Positions 1 through 13,900 of a stretch of 64,000 nt of DNA are shown here, piece after piece (the first letter of the stretch is position 1; each line of letters starts with the position of its first letter). The notes under the pieces are model-generated. The model had not been told where the DNA came from, made no database searches, and worked only from the letters and a program-made list of their open reading frames with translations. The stretch comes from Entophlyctis helioformis (lineage: Eukaryota; Chytridiomycota; Chytridiomycetes; Chytridiales; Chytriomycetaceae), in the NCBI GenBank assembly GCA_025526915.1, contig JAHLKH010000026.1:1-64000 (forward strand). The letters run 5' to 3'. The position numbers were made by a program, and so were the translations under genes.

Positions 1-809
1 GAGTTGTTGGACTGCAGCACCGTTGCGAATCCAATGAGTGCGGTTGCCGCAAGCCCGCAGTTGGACAGGCTCAAATGCGTGATGTTGTTGTTGACCTGTC
101 CCCATCCGCAGTCAGCTGCTGCGGCTCCAAGCCAGACAACTCGTCTGCCGCTATCCATTCAGACTAGACTACCTGCAGCATCGATGCGATCGCCATGCCG
201 CCCTCGTCGCCAATGACATTGTCGGAAAAGTCGAGATAGGTGATGTGCTCATTGTACGTCAGCGCCTTGGAAATGGCAACAGCGCCGTCTGCGGTGATGC
301 TGTTGGATCGCAGGATCAGAACCTCGATGGATTGATCGTCCTGCAGCAGCACGCAACGCATTGTTAGCATGCCGTCGCATCGCCACGCACAGAGCGGATG
401 CCTACGCACTTTGAGGATCTTTGCCAGAATGTGGGCTCCCTTGTTGCCAATCTCGTTGTAGCTCAGGTCGAGCTGCCGGACGAGCGACATACCTGCCATG
501 GGCTGGATGATGGACTCGAGCGTATCGTCGTCGATGCGACGGAACTTGAGCTCCGGAATCGTGCCACACAGCTTGAGCATGTCGGGCAGCTCGCTTGGCA
601 CGCCAACACGGTCGTGATTGGGTCGCCACAGCGTCAGAAACGCGACGCGCTGCTCGCAGCCAGCCACACGGCAGGCACGCCACTCACCCAGAGTCAATGG
701 CCTGCTCGAGCGTCTTCTTGACCGTCGACAGGACAGGCACCCGCTTCTTCTCGCACATGTTCACGTACTTGTCGAGAAAGTCGACCAGCGCCATCGGCCC
801 CGACGCCAT
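1..809 (-). CDS. Leucine-rich repeat protein, LRRC34-like (3' part cut by window edge)
   Basis: Four exons can be spliced: 809-688, 593-410, 340-173 and 95-1, with introns GT-AG of 72-94 nt. The start is the ATG at 809, opening MASGPMALVDFLDKYV. After a helical N-terminus come ribonuclease-inhibitor-type leucine-rich repeats: LDLSYNEIGNKGAHILAKIL, then LILRSNSITADGAVAISKAL, then LDFSDNVIGDEGGMAIASML and LSLSNCGLAATALIGFATVL. Each unit is about 28 residues with the LxLxxNxI consensus. Such repeats form a curved protein-binding surface. Repeat type and spacing resemble LRRC34, an animal protein of germ cells, but only part of the protein is visible, so that is a family-level guess. The ATG lies 84 bp from the divergent BMS1 start, so the two probably share a promoter. 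Confidence 0.75.
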
Positions 810-893
810 CTTTGCAGCCGAGCAGGTTGGATAGGCAAGGTCGCGATTTTCAATATTTTTTTTTTTTCTGCCCACCGAACATCGGCACGCACG

Positions 894-3800
894 ATGGACG
901 GAGCGCTTGCAAACAAGGCGCATCGAGGCCGCCAGGCAGGCCCCAAGGCCGAGAAGAAGAACAAGTTTGCAAAGAACGCCGAGCGCAACAACCCACGGGC
1001 AAGTGCCGCCCGCATCTCGCTGCCGCTTTGTCCCGTTCCGGCTGCTGCGCTGCGTTGCGTTGCGTTGCGCTGAGCGTCTGCCGCCGCGAGATGGAGCCAT
1101 TCGCCTGCACGAACGGCCGTCGACAGCAACGCCAGGCCCAGTCCGCGGCAGACGCTTCAGCAGCCGAGCCAGTGCCGTGCCGTACCGTGCTCTCCTGCTG
1201 CTGCTCAGTGCAGTGATGCCCATCGTGGCCAGTGGTGCTGACGCTGTCCAACGACCGCCAACAGGCATTCGCTCCAACGTCTGGCCGCAATGCCGAGAAA
1301 AACGCTCGCCGGAACCTCGACAAGGAGCAGAAGAAGCTGCATGTGCCGCTCGTCGATCGCAGCCCGCTGCAGGCACCGCCCATCATCATTGCCGTCGTCG
1401 GTCCGCCAAAGGTGCGTCTGTGCTCCAAGCGGCCTTGGGCTTGCTGGCAGCGATCTGTGGACTGACGCAGATCGCACTGCGCTGGCTGGAAACCTGCAGA
1501 CGGGCAAGACGACGCTCATCAAGTCGCTCATCAAGCGGTACTCGAAGCATTCGCTGGGCGAGATCCACGGCCCTGTCACTGTTGTTAGTGGTGCGTCTGC
1601 CCGCTGATGGTTGTCATGCCATGCCATGTGCTGCACTGCACTGCACAGGACCTGTGGACTGACTTGCGTCTTGCTGGCATCGCATTGCATTGCAGGAAAG
1701 GCTCGTCGTCTGACATTCATCGAGTGCAACAACGACCTCAACTCCATGATCGACATTGGCAAGATTGCCGACCTTGTTCTGCTGCTGATTGACGCAAGCT
1801 ACGGCTTTGAGATGGTGCGTCTCGTGTCTTCTTGTTGCTGCCATTTCTTCGCCAGATGCTGCATGGTGGCACGATGCTCACGCCAGCCCGCTTTGCAGGA
1901 GACCTTTGAGTTCCTCAACGTCCTCCAGGTCCACGGTTTCCCGCGTGTCATGGGCGTGCTGACCCATCTGGACAAGTTCAAGGACAACAAGCGCATGCGC
2001 AAAGTCAAGAAGCGTCTGAAGCAGCGTTTCTGGACAGAGATCTACCAAGGCGCCAAGCTCTTTTACCTCTCCGGTGTCATCAACGGCCGCTATCCCAAGA
2101 CGGAGATCCTCAACCTGTCGCGGTTCATCTCGGTCATGAAGTTCCGCCCTCTCATTTGGAGAAACACGCATCCGTACATGCTGGCGGATCGTATGGAAGA
2201 CATTACCGATCCCGAGATGGTGCGCCAGGACCCAAAGTGTGATCGGTCCATCACACTCTACGGATTCCTGCGTGGCACGAACCTCAAGAAGGGCTCCAAG
2301 GTAGTTTGTGGCCGTCTTTGCTTCAACGCGGCTTTGCTGTATGCTTACCCCGAGATACAACAACTTGGCGTGCAGGTCCACATCCCCGGTGTTGGCGATC
2401 AGTCCATCTCGTCCATCAGCATCCTTGAAGATCCGTGCCCGATCCCTGATAGGGTGCGCAAGCGCCTAACGGACAAGCACAAGCTCATCTACGCACCCAT
2501 GAGTGATGTCGGTGGCATTCTGTACGACAAGGATGCCGTCTACATCAACGTGCCGGGAAACTATTCCCGACCCAACGACGAGGAGGCTGGCGAATACGGT
2601 GCGTTTGTGGCATTGTGTTGTGTGTTTTTGCCGTGCCAAGCGGTGGCTGACTCTGCTTGATGTGCAATAACACAGCCGGTGTGGGCGAGCAGATGGTGAT
2701 GCATCTGCAAGGCGCTTCGTCGACCATTGCCGACCAGGTCCAGGCCAGTCAGATGCGTATCTTTAATGCATCCAAGCTCGTCTTGGCCAGTGATGCCGAG
2801 GGCGTTCTCAGAACCCAGGCCGAGTCGGACGATGACGACGACGATGAGGATGACGACGAGGCTGGTGCCCAAGTCGATGACGATGAGGATGACGAGGACG
2901 ATGAAGACGACGATGAGGATGAGGACGAGGACAACGAGGATGCTGATGCTGTTGATCCCTTTAACCGTCGGCGGAGACGCGTTGCTCGCGGTCTGTACCA
3001 GGCCAAGGGCGGCGACGACGATGATGATGGCCAGCCGGCATCCATTCCCTACGCCGAGAGTGACAGCGACCTTGGCGACGAGGACGAGAACGAGGACCGC
3101 GCTGATCGCGGCCATGACGACGAGGGCTTTGGCGAAGAAGAGGACGAAGACGAAGGCGACGAAGGCGAGGATGGTGATGAGGGCGGCATCGACGTGGAGC
3201 TCGACGGATCACTGCGCTGGAAGAGCAACATGGAGGCCAAGGCGGCAGCCAATTTCAGCGGCCGGCAGCGCATTGTTCTGTCCGACTACGTGTACAACCC
3301 GGAAAAGTACGGCGACGAGGCATACAGTCTGTTTGGCGCCAACGGTGCACCTGGTCTGTCCCGGCCCAAGGCAGCCGAGCTCACCGAGGACGGCTTGTTT
3401 GCAATCAAGCGTCGCGTGGAGCCAGCTGCGCGTCGCTCGCTTCTGTTTGTCGACACGGCCAAGGTCGAGGTTGAGCCGTCTGCACTTGATGTGTGGGCAG
3501 ACGACGAGTTCCTCGAGAGCCTGCGCAGCCGCTTTGTGACTGGCAAGCGGTCGAACGCGGCTGCCAACGGCGGAGACGGCGAAGGCGAGGAGGGCGATGC
3601 CGACATGATGGTTGACGACGGCGACGACGAAGTCTATGGCGACTTTGAGGATCTGGAGAACCCCGAGGCGTCGCAGTCGGCCAAGGCTGGTGCAAAGAGC
3701 AAGGGCAAGCCGGCTGGTGACGATGACGAGGAGGAGGGCGGTGACGAAGAGGACGAAGACGACGAGGGCGGCGACGGCGTTGCCAAGGAGCGCGATGCCA

Positions 3801-5294
3801 ATGCACGCAAGAAGGAGGAGCTCCGGAAAAAGTTTGACGAGGAGTACGACGAGGAGGAGGGCGAGGACGGCGGCAACTTTTACGAGAATGCCAAGGAGGA
3901 GATGGCGAGGCAGCAGCAGATCAACCGGACCGAGTTTGAGGACGAGGATCCCGAGATGCGTGCTCAGATTGAGGGATACCGCGCTGGCACGTACGTGCGC
4001 ATTGTGCTCGACAACATGCCGTGCGAGTTCTCAGTCAACTTCAACTCGGACTACCCAGTCATTGTGGGCGGCCTGCTGCCGACGGAGCAGACGTTTGGCT
4101 TTGTGCAGGTAAGCATGGGCTGGACTGGCTTTGATCGTTGTGGCAGATGCCGGCTGCTCACAGCCTACTCTGCCACGGCTCGCTTGGTGATTGCTGCAGG
4201 TTCGCATCAAGAAACACCGTTGGTACAAGCGCATTCTCAAGACCAACGACCCGCTCATCTTCTCGCTCGGCTGGCGGCGTTTCCAGACGATTCCTCTGTA
4301 CTCGATCAACACGGACCCGACGCGCAACCGCATGCTCAAGTACACGCCCGAGCACATGCACTGTCTGGCGACGTTCTACGGCCCGTCACGCCGCAGAACA
4401 CGGGCTTCTGCTGTCTGCAGAGCGTTGCAGACAAGAGCGCCGATTTCCGCATCAGCGCGACTGGCGTCGTGCTTGACATTGACCGATCGACCGAGGTGGT
4501 CAAGAAGCTCAAGCTGACGGGCACGCCCATGAAGGTGTTCAAGAACACGGCCTTTGTCAAGGACATGTTCAACTCGTCGCTCGAAGTCGCCAAGTTTGAA
4601 GGCGCGAGCATCCGCACGGTCAGTGGCATCCGTGGCCAGGTCAAAAAGGCGCTGCAGAAACCCGAGGGCGCGTTCCGTGCCACGTTCGAGGACAAGGTGC
4701 TTGCATCGGACATTATCTTCTTGCGTGCCTGGTAACCCGGTCAAGCCCAAAAAGTTCTACAACCCGGTGACGTCGCTGCTGCTGTCGAACAAGATTGGCT
4801 GGCGCGGCATGCGCACGACGGGCATGCTCCGCAAGGAGGAGGGCGTGCGTCTGCAGCAGAACCAGGACTCGTTCTACAAGCCCATCGAGCGCCAGGAGCG
4901 CCGGTTCAACCGTCTCAAGGTGCCCAAGTCCCTGCAGGCCAACCTGCCGTTCGCGTCCAAGCCCAAGCTGCTCAGCAAGCAGAAGAAGCCCACGCTCATG
5001 CAGCGCCGCGCCGTGGTCATGGAGCCGCACGAGCGCAAGATTGCGACGCTTATCCAGACGATCAACACGATCAAGAACGACAAGGCCCAGAAGCGCAAGG
5101 AGAAGACCAAGGAGAAGCGTGCCGAGTACAACAAGAAGAAGGCCAAGGTGGCTGAGATGGACAAGAAGATGGGTGCCGAGCGGTCCAAGGAGTTCTTCCG
5201 CGAGATGGGCAAGAAGCGTGCGCGCGACGAGGCGGCGGCGTCGCGGTCGTCTGGCGGATCGCGCAGCAAGAAGCAGCGTGGCTCTGACGACTAG
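894..5294 (+). CDS. BMS1: Ribosome biogenesis GTPase BMS1
   Basis: BMS1 is the nucleolar GTPase of the small-subunit processome that loads RCL1 during 40S maturation. Exons: 894-998, 1265-1411, 1500-1590, 1696-1814, 1899-2300, 2376-2598, 2676-4108 and 4200-5294. The P-loop GPPKTGKTT is split by the intron at 1412-1499. The G domain continues with [11 protein letters not shown] and the diagnostic block [20 protein letters not shown]. Next come [13 protein letters not shown], a very acidic centre (2830-3900), and the conserved C-terminal half: [46 protein letters not shown], then [10 protein letters not shown] and a basic tail ending KKQRGSDD. The first intron (999-1264) appears to use a GC donor (CGG/GCAAGT). 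The reading frame shifts twice in the conserved C-terminal half: one base appears missing near 4385, and one is extra near 4733. The shifts compensate, so sequence error is more likely than a dead gene. Identity is secure; the first intron is less so. Confidence 0.95.
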
Positions 5295-5416
5295 AAGGCC
5301 GTGTCTTGCTCTGCCTGCTTGCCTTTTTTTTCTTTTGTTCTGCGGCCGGCGATGCCAACCTCCCGTCCTTCTTCTTTCTCCCCAAATCCAATTCATTTTA
5401 TCCCTGCTTGTTTCTT

Positions 5417-6404
5417 CTATGGCAATGGGCCGGGTGGCCCGACTGCTGGTGCTGCTGTTGACGCCGACGGTTGCGGCACGCGTGCATGTGCAAGAACAAC
5501 GACTGGTTTGCCTGCATCCCGTGCAACACAGATACGCTGCGATGCAGCGCGATCCACCAGCGCGTCACCATGAGCCGCCTCGTCGTCCATCCAGATCATC
5601 TGGATGACGCCCGACTCGACAAACACGAGCACGATCCCAACGAGCAAGATCACGCTCATAATCTTGGGCTCGCGCTTGTTCGTCTCAAACACCTCGCGGT
5701 AGTACCTGATGCGCTCCAGCCGGTTGCGTCGCTTCTCTTCGGCAGGGCCATAGTGGCTGCTCTCGTGCTCCTCGAAATCAAAGATGGGGCGAGCGCCGCC
5801 GGGTCCACCGGGTCCGCCTGCCGTGCCCATGCCCATGCCTCCCGCAGGGCGGCGGTACTGCACCCAGTCGTCTGGCCGGATATTCGCGCGGCGCCGGCGT
5901 GCACCGGCATAGTGCGGGCCAGAGCGCGATGCGCCGCCGCCGGGGCCGTCGGCCGGGCCGTACGGCGACGCGCCATGCAGCGACGTGTCGCTGAGCTCGC
6001 GGTCGTACTCGCGGCGTTTGACGTCGTTGCCGAGCACCGAGTAGGCCTCGTTGATCTCGAGGAACTTGGCATGAGCGGCTTCGTCACCAGGGTTCTTGTC
6101 TGGATGGTATCTGTCACGGGCTGTGTGAGTGTGTGGGATCGGCGGTGCATGCAGGCATGCGTGCGGTCGTGCGAGGTGCTTACTGCATCGAGAGATCGTA
6201 GAAGCGGGCCTTGACCTCTTTCTTGTCAGAGGATGTGCGCACGCCCAGCACATCGTACAGCGTCTTGTTGCGGGCTTCGGCGAGCAGCGGCCGTGACGTT
6301 GACAAGAAGCGCTGGTGGGCGGCTGCTATCGGTGTCGTGTGGGCAGACAGCGCTGCTGCAAACATGCAGCGCTGTGGCTGCAACAAGGCTGCGCACCGTA
6401 TCAT
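5417..6404 (-). CDS. Mitochondrial DnaJ (Hsp40) protein with a C-terminal membrane segment
   Basis: J-proteins stimulate the ATPase of Hsp70 partners. Two exons: 6404-6184 and 6110-5417, with a 73-nt GT-AG intron inside the J domain just before the HPD loop ([12 protein letters not shown]). The start ATG at 6404 gives an Arg/Ser/Ala-rich N-terminus ending [13 protein letters not shown], a likely mitochondrial presequence, followed by the J domain [19 protein letters not shown] and [17 protein letters not shown] Gly/Pro/Arg-rich stretch follows. There is no Cys-rich zinc domain, so this is a class C J-protein. A hydrophobic segment of about 20 residues ([19 protein letters not shown]) near residue 240 suggests inner-membrane anchoring, followed by a Pro/Ala-rich tail. 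Predicted length is about 305 residues. The nearest class is small fungal mitochondrial J-proteins of unassigned role. The start is 186 bp from the divergent MetAP2 start. Confidence 0.85.
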
Positions 6405-6590
6405 CCTGTGGCTGGCACGCTGCGACCTGCAGCAGCTGTGTCAGTGCGGCGTGGTCGTCTTGATGGAGGCGGCTTGCTCTTACTTTTGTTGTCGAAACCA
6501 ACTACAAGTCAGTCAGAAAGTGTCCACTTTGGTGTTGGCTGACCGACTGACCGACTGGCTGACTGGCCAACTGGCGCTGCGACAGAAGTC

Positions 6591-8614
<2,024 letters not shown>

Positions 8615-8660
8615 GCGCCGTCTGCTGGATGGCCTGCTGGATGGCGTGACGTGCACATCG

Positions 8661-8666
8661 AATAAA
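8661..8666 (+). promoter_or_regulatory. Candidate polyadenylation signal of MAP2
   Basis: AATAAA lies 47 bp after the MAP2 stop codon. Position and sequence fit a eukaryotic poly(A) signal. No transcript evidence is available here. Confidence 0.5.
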
Positions 8667-8827
8667 GGACTTGCATCGGGCGTGGCGAGACCCTTGCTGT
8701 GACGCTGGCCAGGGCGACCCTGTCTTATTTCCGCGGATCTGCAGCGCGGCTGGGGGTCGGTGCATGAGTCAGAGCTGCGCAGTCTCCGCCGGATCGGCTG
8801 CCGCACGTTGGTGCCATCTGACCGCCA

Positions 8828-8880
8828 TCTGACAGCCGCCCGACAGCCGCCCGACAGCCGCCCGACAGCCGCCCGACAGC
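8828..8880. repeat. 11-bp minisatellite (GACAGCCGCCC)n
   Basis: About 4.7 head-to-tail copies of an 11-bp unit sit in the gap between MAP2 and the next plus-strand gene. The rest of 8615-9031 holds no gene that I can see. Confidence 0.9.
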
Positions 8881-9031
8881 GTGCTTTGCAGCATTGGCTC
8901 GGGCGGCGATTCGCATGATGTGATGCCAGCGATGCCAGCGATGCCGCCTGCTGTCTCGGCTGCTCCGCCTTGCCACGATCCCTTAAAAAAGTGTCTTGGC
9001 CCTTCTGCTTCTTGCCACAGCAACAATCGGC

Positions 9032-10726
9032 ATGCACAGCACAGCAACTACCGCAACGACCGCCATCGCCCAGCAGTGCACAACCGCATCTGGCGCAGCA
9101 GACCGCTGGGCCCGCCCGTCCAAGAACCCCGCACGCAGCGCACGACGCACCGAGCACCTGCTGACGCTGTCCATCGACCAGCTCGCCGACCTCGTGCACA
9201 CCCTCTCGCTGCCCTCGCCCTCGTCGTCGCTGCCCTCATCGCTGCCCTCGCCATCGCCCTCGTTGTCGATGTCGTCGTCGCGCGGCATGGCTGTGCCACG
9301 CTCGCTGGCGACTGTCGCCCAAGCACCGCCTGCTGATGCCTGCACAGACGCCGACCTCCTCACCGCACACACCGACACGCCCGGCGGGCTTGACAGCGGC
9401 AGCGGCAGCGACGCCGACCTCGACTCGTTCAAGTCTGCCAGCACCTGGACTGCGCTGGATGCCTCGGCCGATGATGGCGGTGATCCTGACGGCGGTGATT
9501 TCGACGGCGCATTCATTCAAGCTGAGCTGGACGCATACGGCTGGAGCGACGACGACGACGACATCAGCGACGAGGACGACGACGACGACAGCGCCATGGA
9601 CTTTGGCGATATCCTGGACACCTACACGGTGGGCCAGGCGGGCAGCGCGTACGGCACGGACGGCAGCTACGACGATCAGGGGGTGGAGACGGACGCCGGC
9701 GCGCTGCTGTCGCTGTACAGGCGGCTGGAGGATGCCGGGCTGTCGTCGGACAAGGCGGCCGTGGTGCAGGACCTGTTTGCACGGCCAGGGCCGTCTGCCG
9801 AGCATCGCGACTTGATCACGCAGGTGCTGATGCATCCGAGCGCCGGCGCCGGCGGCGGTGCACACCCGCAGCCGAGGCGACCGCTGCCGAGACCGCCCAG
9901 GCCGGCCGTGTATCGACTGGGCAGGCGGCTGTCGGTCATCTTCGAGGCGTCCGAGTCGAGCGTGTCGCTGCATCTCATGGCGAATGCCGACGACGACGAG
10001 GACGCTGGCGAGACGCAGCAGCAGCAGCAGATGTGCCGTCCACCAGCAAGCACCGAGCCGAGCACTTTCCCGCGCGTCTCGTCTACTGCTACTGCTGCTA
10101 CTGCTGCTACCGCCGCGAGTGCACCGCCAAATGGCCCACGCCGCCACAGTCTGCAGGCACAGGACCCGGCGACCATGTCGATCCTCGCTCGCTCTGGCTC
10201 AGACCCGCACGCAGCACCGCAGCCGCAGCATGTCGACCCCGTGTCGCTGTCCGACACCGAGGCAGCCGTCCACAACACGTGGCCGTCGTCCAACAGAAGC
10301 CGCCGCGCCAAGAAGCCTCATGCTCCTCACGCTCGCGCCGCCGCCGCCGACAACGCCAACGCTAACGCCGACACCAACGCGTCCGACAGCCACGCCAAGG
10401 CGGCCAAGTCCAGCAAGCGCAAGGCAGCCAAGGCCGCGCTCAAGCAGCTGCTCCTCCGCACGGCAGGCGCATTCGAAGTGCGCCACAAGGGTGCGCGCAA
10501 GACATCGGCAGACTCGGGCGTCTCGCTGTCGCCCACGCTGCCGTGCTCGGCCCCGCACCGCACGCCGCTCGATCTGCCGCTATACCCCGTGTCGCCCGGC
10601 CACCTGCCCGACGAATCGCCAGCGCCGCAGTCGCTCTCTGCTGGCATGCCGCCGGCGAGTCTGCCCGTGCGGCCCGCCAAGCCGGTCGTCGCTGCCGTGG
10701 ACTCGCGCCGCGTGTACGTGAGCTGA
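9032..10726 (+). CDS. Unrecognised acidic, low-complexity protein
   Basis: A single intronless open frame of 564 codons runs from the first in-frame ATG at 9032 to TGA at 10726. The frame stays open upstream to 8996 without an ATG. It begins MHSTATTATTAIAQQ, with a short helical segment TEHLLTLSIDQLADLVHTLS near residue 45. A Ser/Pro-rich stretch follows, then an acidic block (WSDDDDDISDEDDDDDSAMD) around residues 170-195. Next is a short helix-like region, LLSLYRRLEDAGLSSDKAAV. The remainder is Ala/Ser/Pro-rich, with poly-Gln and basic KRKAAKAALKQLLLR. No known domain is recognised. The length of the open frame in GC-rich sequence and the ordered acidic/basic zoning argue that it is coding. 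A nuclear or regulatory scaffold is a guess only. Confidence 0.6.
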   Translation: MHSTATTATTAIAQQCTTASGAADRWARPSKNPARSARRTEHLLTLSIDQLADLVHTLSLPSPSSSLPSSLPSPSPSLSMSSSRGMAVPRSLATVAQAPPADACTDADLLTAHTDTPGGLDSGSGSDADLDSFKSASTWTALDASADDGGDPDGGDFDGAFIQAELDAYGWSDDDDDISDEDDDDDSAMDFGDILDTYTVGQAGSAYGTDGSYDDQGVETDAGALLSLYRRLEDAGLSSDKAAVVQDLFARPGPSAEHRDLITQVLMHPSAGAGGGAHPQPRRPLPRPPRPAVYRLGRRLSVIFEASESSVSLHLMANADDDEDAGETQQQQQMCRPPASTEPSTFPRVSSTATAATAATAASAPPNGPRRHSLQAQDPATMSILARSGSDPHAAPQPQHVDPVSLSDTEAAVHNTWPSSNRSRRAKKPHAPHARAAAADNANANADTNASDSHAKAAKSSKRKAAKAALKQLLLRTAGAFEVRHKGARKTSADSGVSLSPTLPCSAPHRTPLDLPLYPVSPGHLPDESPAPQSLSAGMPPASLPVRPAKPVVAAVDSRRVYVS

Positions 10727-10829
10727 ATACCGCGTCTCGCGTGGTGCTCTTCGCCCGCCATCCCTCCCTCGCTCCTCTTTCTGTTTCCACTGTCTATTTT
10801 GATCCATTGCCTGTACTTGTCACTCAACC

Positions 10830-10856
10830 AGCCATCCATCCATCCATCCATCCACA
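10830..10856. repeat. (CATC)n tetranucleotide run
   Basis: About six CATC units lie in the convergent 3' gap (10727-10936) between the acidic unknown gene and the channel gene. Confidence 0.85.
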
Positions 10857-10936
10857 TGCCCAACCAGCATCTGCTATGTATGAACTCTTTCAGCCATTCA
10901 ACCATTCAATCAGCCTTTGTTGCTTTGTCGCTTCAA

Positions 10937-13900
10937 TCACGCGGGAGTGACTCGAAACGTCGGCTGGCCACCCGCACCGCCCGCACCTCCCGCACCACCG
11001 AGCAGCTCGCCGCCGTTCAGCACACGCACCGGCAACGTCACCGCCTCATACCGCACACCAAGCTCATCCAAATGGCGTTTGAGCGCATACATGAACGCGT
11101 TACGCCTGGCCCAGCGCTTGCCGCCGTCCTGCCAATTGCCCTTGTACTTGATGCCGATATTGCACTTGAGGCGGTTGAGGTTGTCAAACTCGGCAATCGA
11201 CAGGTCGCACGCCGGGTTGTAGTCGCGCGACTGCGACTTGACAAACGCGAGCATGCGTGCCTGCAGCTCGTGGATGGTCTCTTCGGGCGTGTGGAAATCC
11301 ATGTGCACTTCGATGCTCTCGCTCTGGTCGCCTGAGCGTCGGATGTTGTGGATAAACTTTTGGATGAGCGCGGCTGGTGGTGGGTGGCGGTGTGTTAGCA
11401 CGCGTTTTTGGTTCGGTTGGGTCATGCTGACAGGGGGCCGGCTGTGCGATACGGGTGATGGAGAGACGGGAAGATGAGCAGCACCGTACCGTTGGGTGCA
11501 TAGACCTTCTGGCCATCGTTGCGTTCGAGCACGGTCGTCAGTAGATTGATTTCGAGCACCTTGTAGCCCTGTCCATCGACAATGATGCGGTCGCCCGTGT
11601 CGTAGGGGTGCGTCACAAACAGAAACACGATGCACTCAAAGCCCGTCTTGGCCGAGCCGCCAAACACAAAGCTGAGGGCAACGAGAATGGTCGTAAAGGG
11701 CAGGACGGCGGTGAGGGGGATGCCGTAGATGGGCAGCGACAGGAAGCACGTGATGACGATCGACACGCCGTAGAGGACTTGGTTGAGACAGCCGAGGGCT
11801 TGCGAGAGGTCGCGCAGGGACGAGAAGAGGTTGTGACGCTCGCGGTAGATGCGCACGACGGCCTGCTTCATTTCCTTTTCCGAGAGCGTGCCGTTGCCGT
11901 CCTTGTCAAAGAACTCGAACGCGTCCTTGGCCGTCTGCTCGTCTTGAAAGTACCTGTGTCGCACGGAACATGGTCGTCAGTTGGCGCGACCAGTCGCCAT
12001 GCATGCAGGCGTGCAAGAGAGGCATGGCCACGTACGGCGAAAATGACGAGATGCTCAGCTCTTGCTGTGGTGTGCCGCCCAGTGCTGCAAACAGCTTGCG
12101 GCCAAGCTTGACGGCCTGCTTCTCGCTCACATCCAGCCTTTTGATCTTCTTGGCGTACTTGGATCCGCCAATCATGACACGCGATGGTGGCTGTGTTGGT
12201 TCGCTCAATGCAGCTCGCCGCTTGGCCGCGGCTGTGATAGAGGCAGTGTCGCCACCGGGCGAATGCGGCGAGGACGCTGATGCCCTGGCCTGATCAGCCG
12301 ACCCTGCACTTGATGCCGCGGTGCCAGCAGTCGGAGTCGCTCGGCTTTTGCGATGAAAGAGACTGGTGACCGACATCCCACGAAGGGTCGGAGGCGCTGC
12401 TGGCCGCGTGGCTGGGCTGTCGGGTGATGCGTGCCGTTGCGCCATTCCCGTTGCCGAGTCGGGCGAGAGCGTGCTGCCGGCTGTGGTTGCCGTTGTTGCC
12501 GTTGTTGCCGTTGCAGGGCTTGAACTGAGCCCCACGCCAGAAACGGCGTTGCCTGTCGCCGACGGGTCTGATCGCGTGTCGTCATACGGATGCGTGACGG
12601 ACACCACGACGTCATCACTGCGGGCTTGGCTCTGCACAAAGCGACGTCAGTCTGTAAGAAGATCCCTGTAAACCCCAGCTGCCCGATGCCCCATACCTGA
12701 ACAGGCGGGGATGCTACCAATGGAAAGTCCAGCCCAGGCGATGTGAGCCGAGTTGGAGATTCGCTCAGCGGTGGCAAGCGGGCAGATGACGGCGACAGGC
12801 TCTTGCCGGCATCGGTGTCGGTCGGGCTGCTGCCAACACTCGCGTTGGTGGTTCCGCTGCTCACCAAGCTGGCGGTCGTGTTGTTGGTCACGGTGCCGCT
12901 GCTGTTTGCCAGATTGACGAGGTTCGGGTTGCTGGCACGCAGCCAGCTAGGCGTTGCTTTGCGATCGCGGCCCATCTCGAGCGAGTCGCCCGTGCTGGGA
13001 TTGGTCTTGATGGACTTGCTCAGACGGTCGAGTGCGCGGACGGCCCGCTTGGACTCCTTGATGCGGTCTTCATACGCGACTCGGTGGAAGTTGATGGCTG
13101 GCCATGCGCGGTGGCGCAGTTCAAGGAGCGTCATTCAGTGCGTGCCGCCAATGCAGAGATGCAATGCATGCGTGCACTTACCGATGTACTGGACCGTCAG
13201 ACGCTGGATAAACAGGCAGATGCTCAAGACGAGCAGCATGCACAGCACACGGAACACGCCGTACCACATGTCGACAATGCCCATCTGCGGGAAGATGATG
13301 GCGAATGCAATGACCGAGAAGATGAAAAAGAGGGCTTGCGCAATCCACACGCGGATGGCCGTGATAAACTGGTGCATTCCCCAGTCAATGCCGCTGCAAG
13401 GCGAGGCGACAACAAGAGAGGAAACAGCCTGCTCACCTCGAGCCTGGTGCGGACGGATTCGGGAAACTCTCTGTAGAACCACTTGCAGAACTTTTCAATG
13501 GTCATGGGCACCGCACCGACCGTGAACCACGCCACCACTGCGATATCCCAGGAGACTGTCAGCCAGAACGACCTGTGCGCGTCCATTGCATCAGTCCGTC
13601 CACGTCCACATCCACATGCACAGTATCGTCCCACCACAAACGATGCAACCAGATGCACGCATGTATGGTTACCATCGCACTAGTTGGTGGTAGACGGACA
13701 GCTGGCCGCCAGCCAGCAGGTCGCCGTACTCGAACGTGACCAGGTCAGGCAGGTACCGGCGATCCAGCGCGACAAACACAGCCGCCGGACAGAACAGCAC
13801 CGACGAGCCCGCAAAGAGCAGCATCGTCAGCCGGAGCCACGGCGGCAGCACCTGGAACCACAGGCACATGATCCGCGGGTCCTCGTTGTCGTCGGCCGGC

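Noticed and set aside
2561..3876. Long minus-strand frames opposite the BMS1 acidic region (Ser-rich, hydrophobic)
   Set aside because: Antisense shadows of GAC/GAG codon runs; the plus-strand protein is a conserved BMS1.
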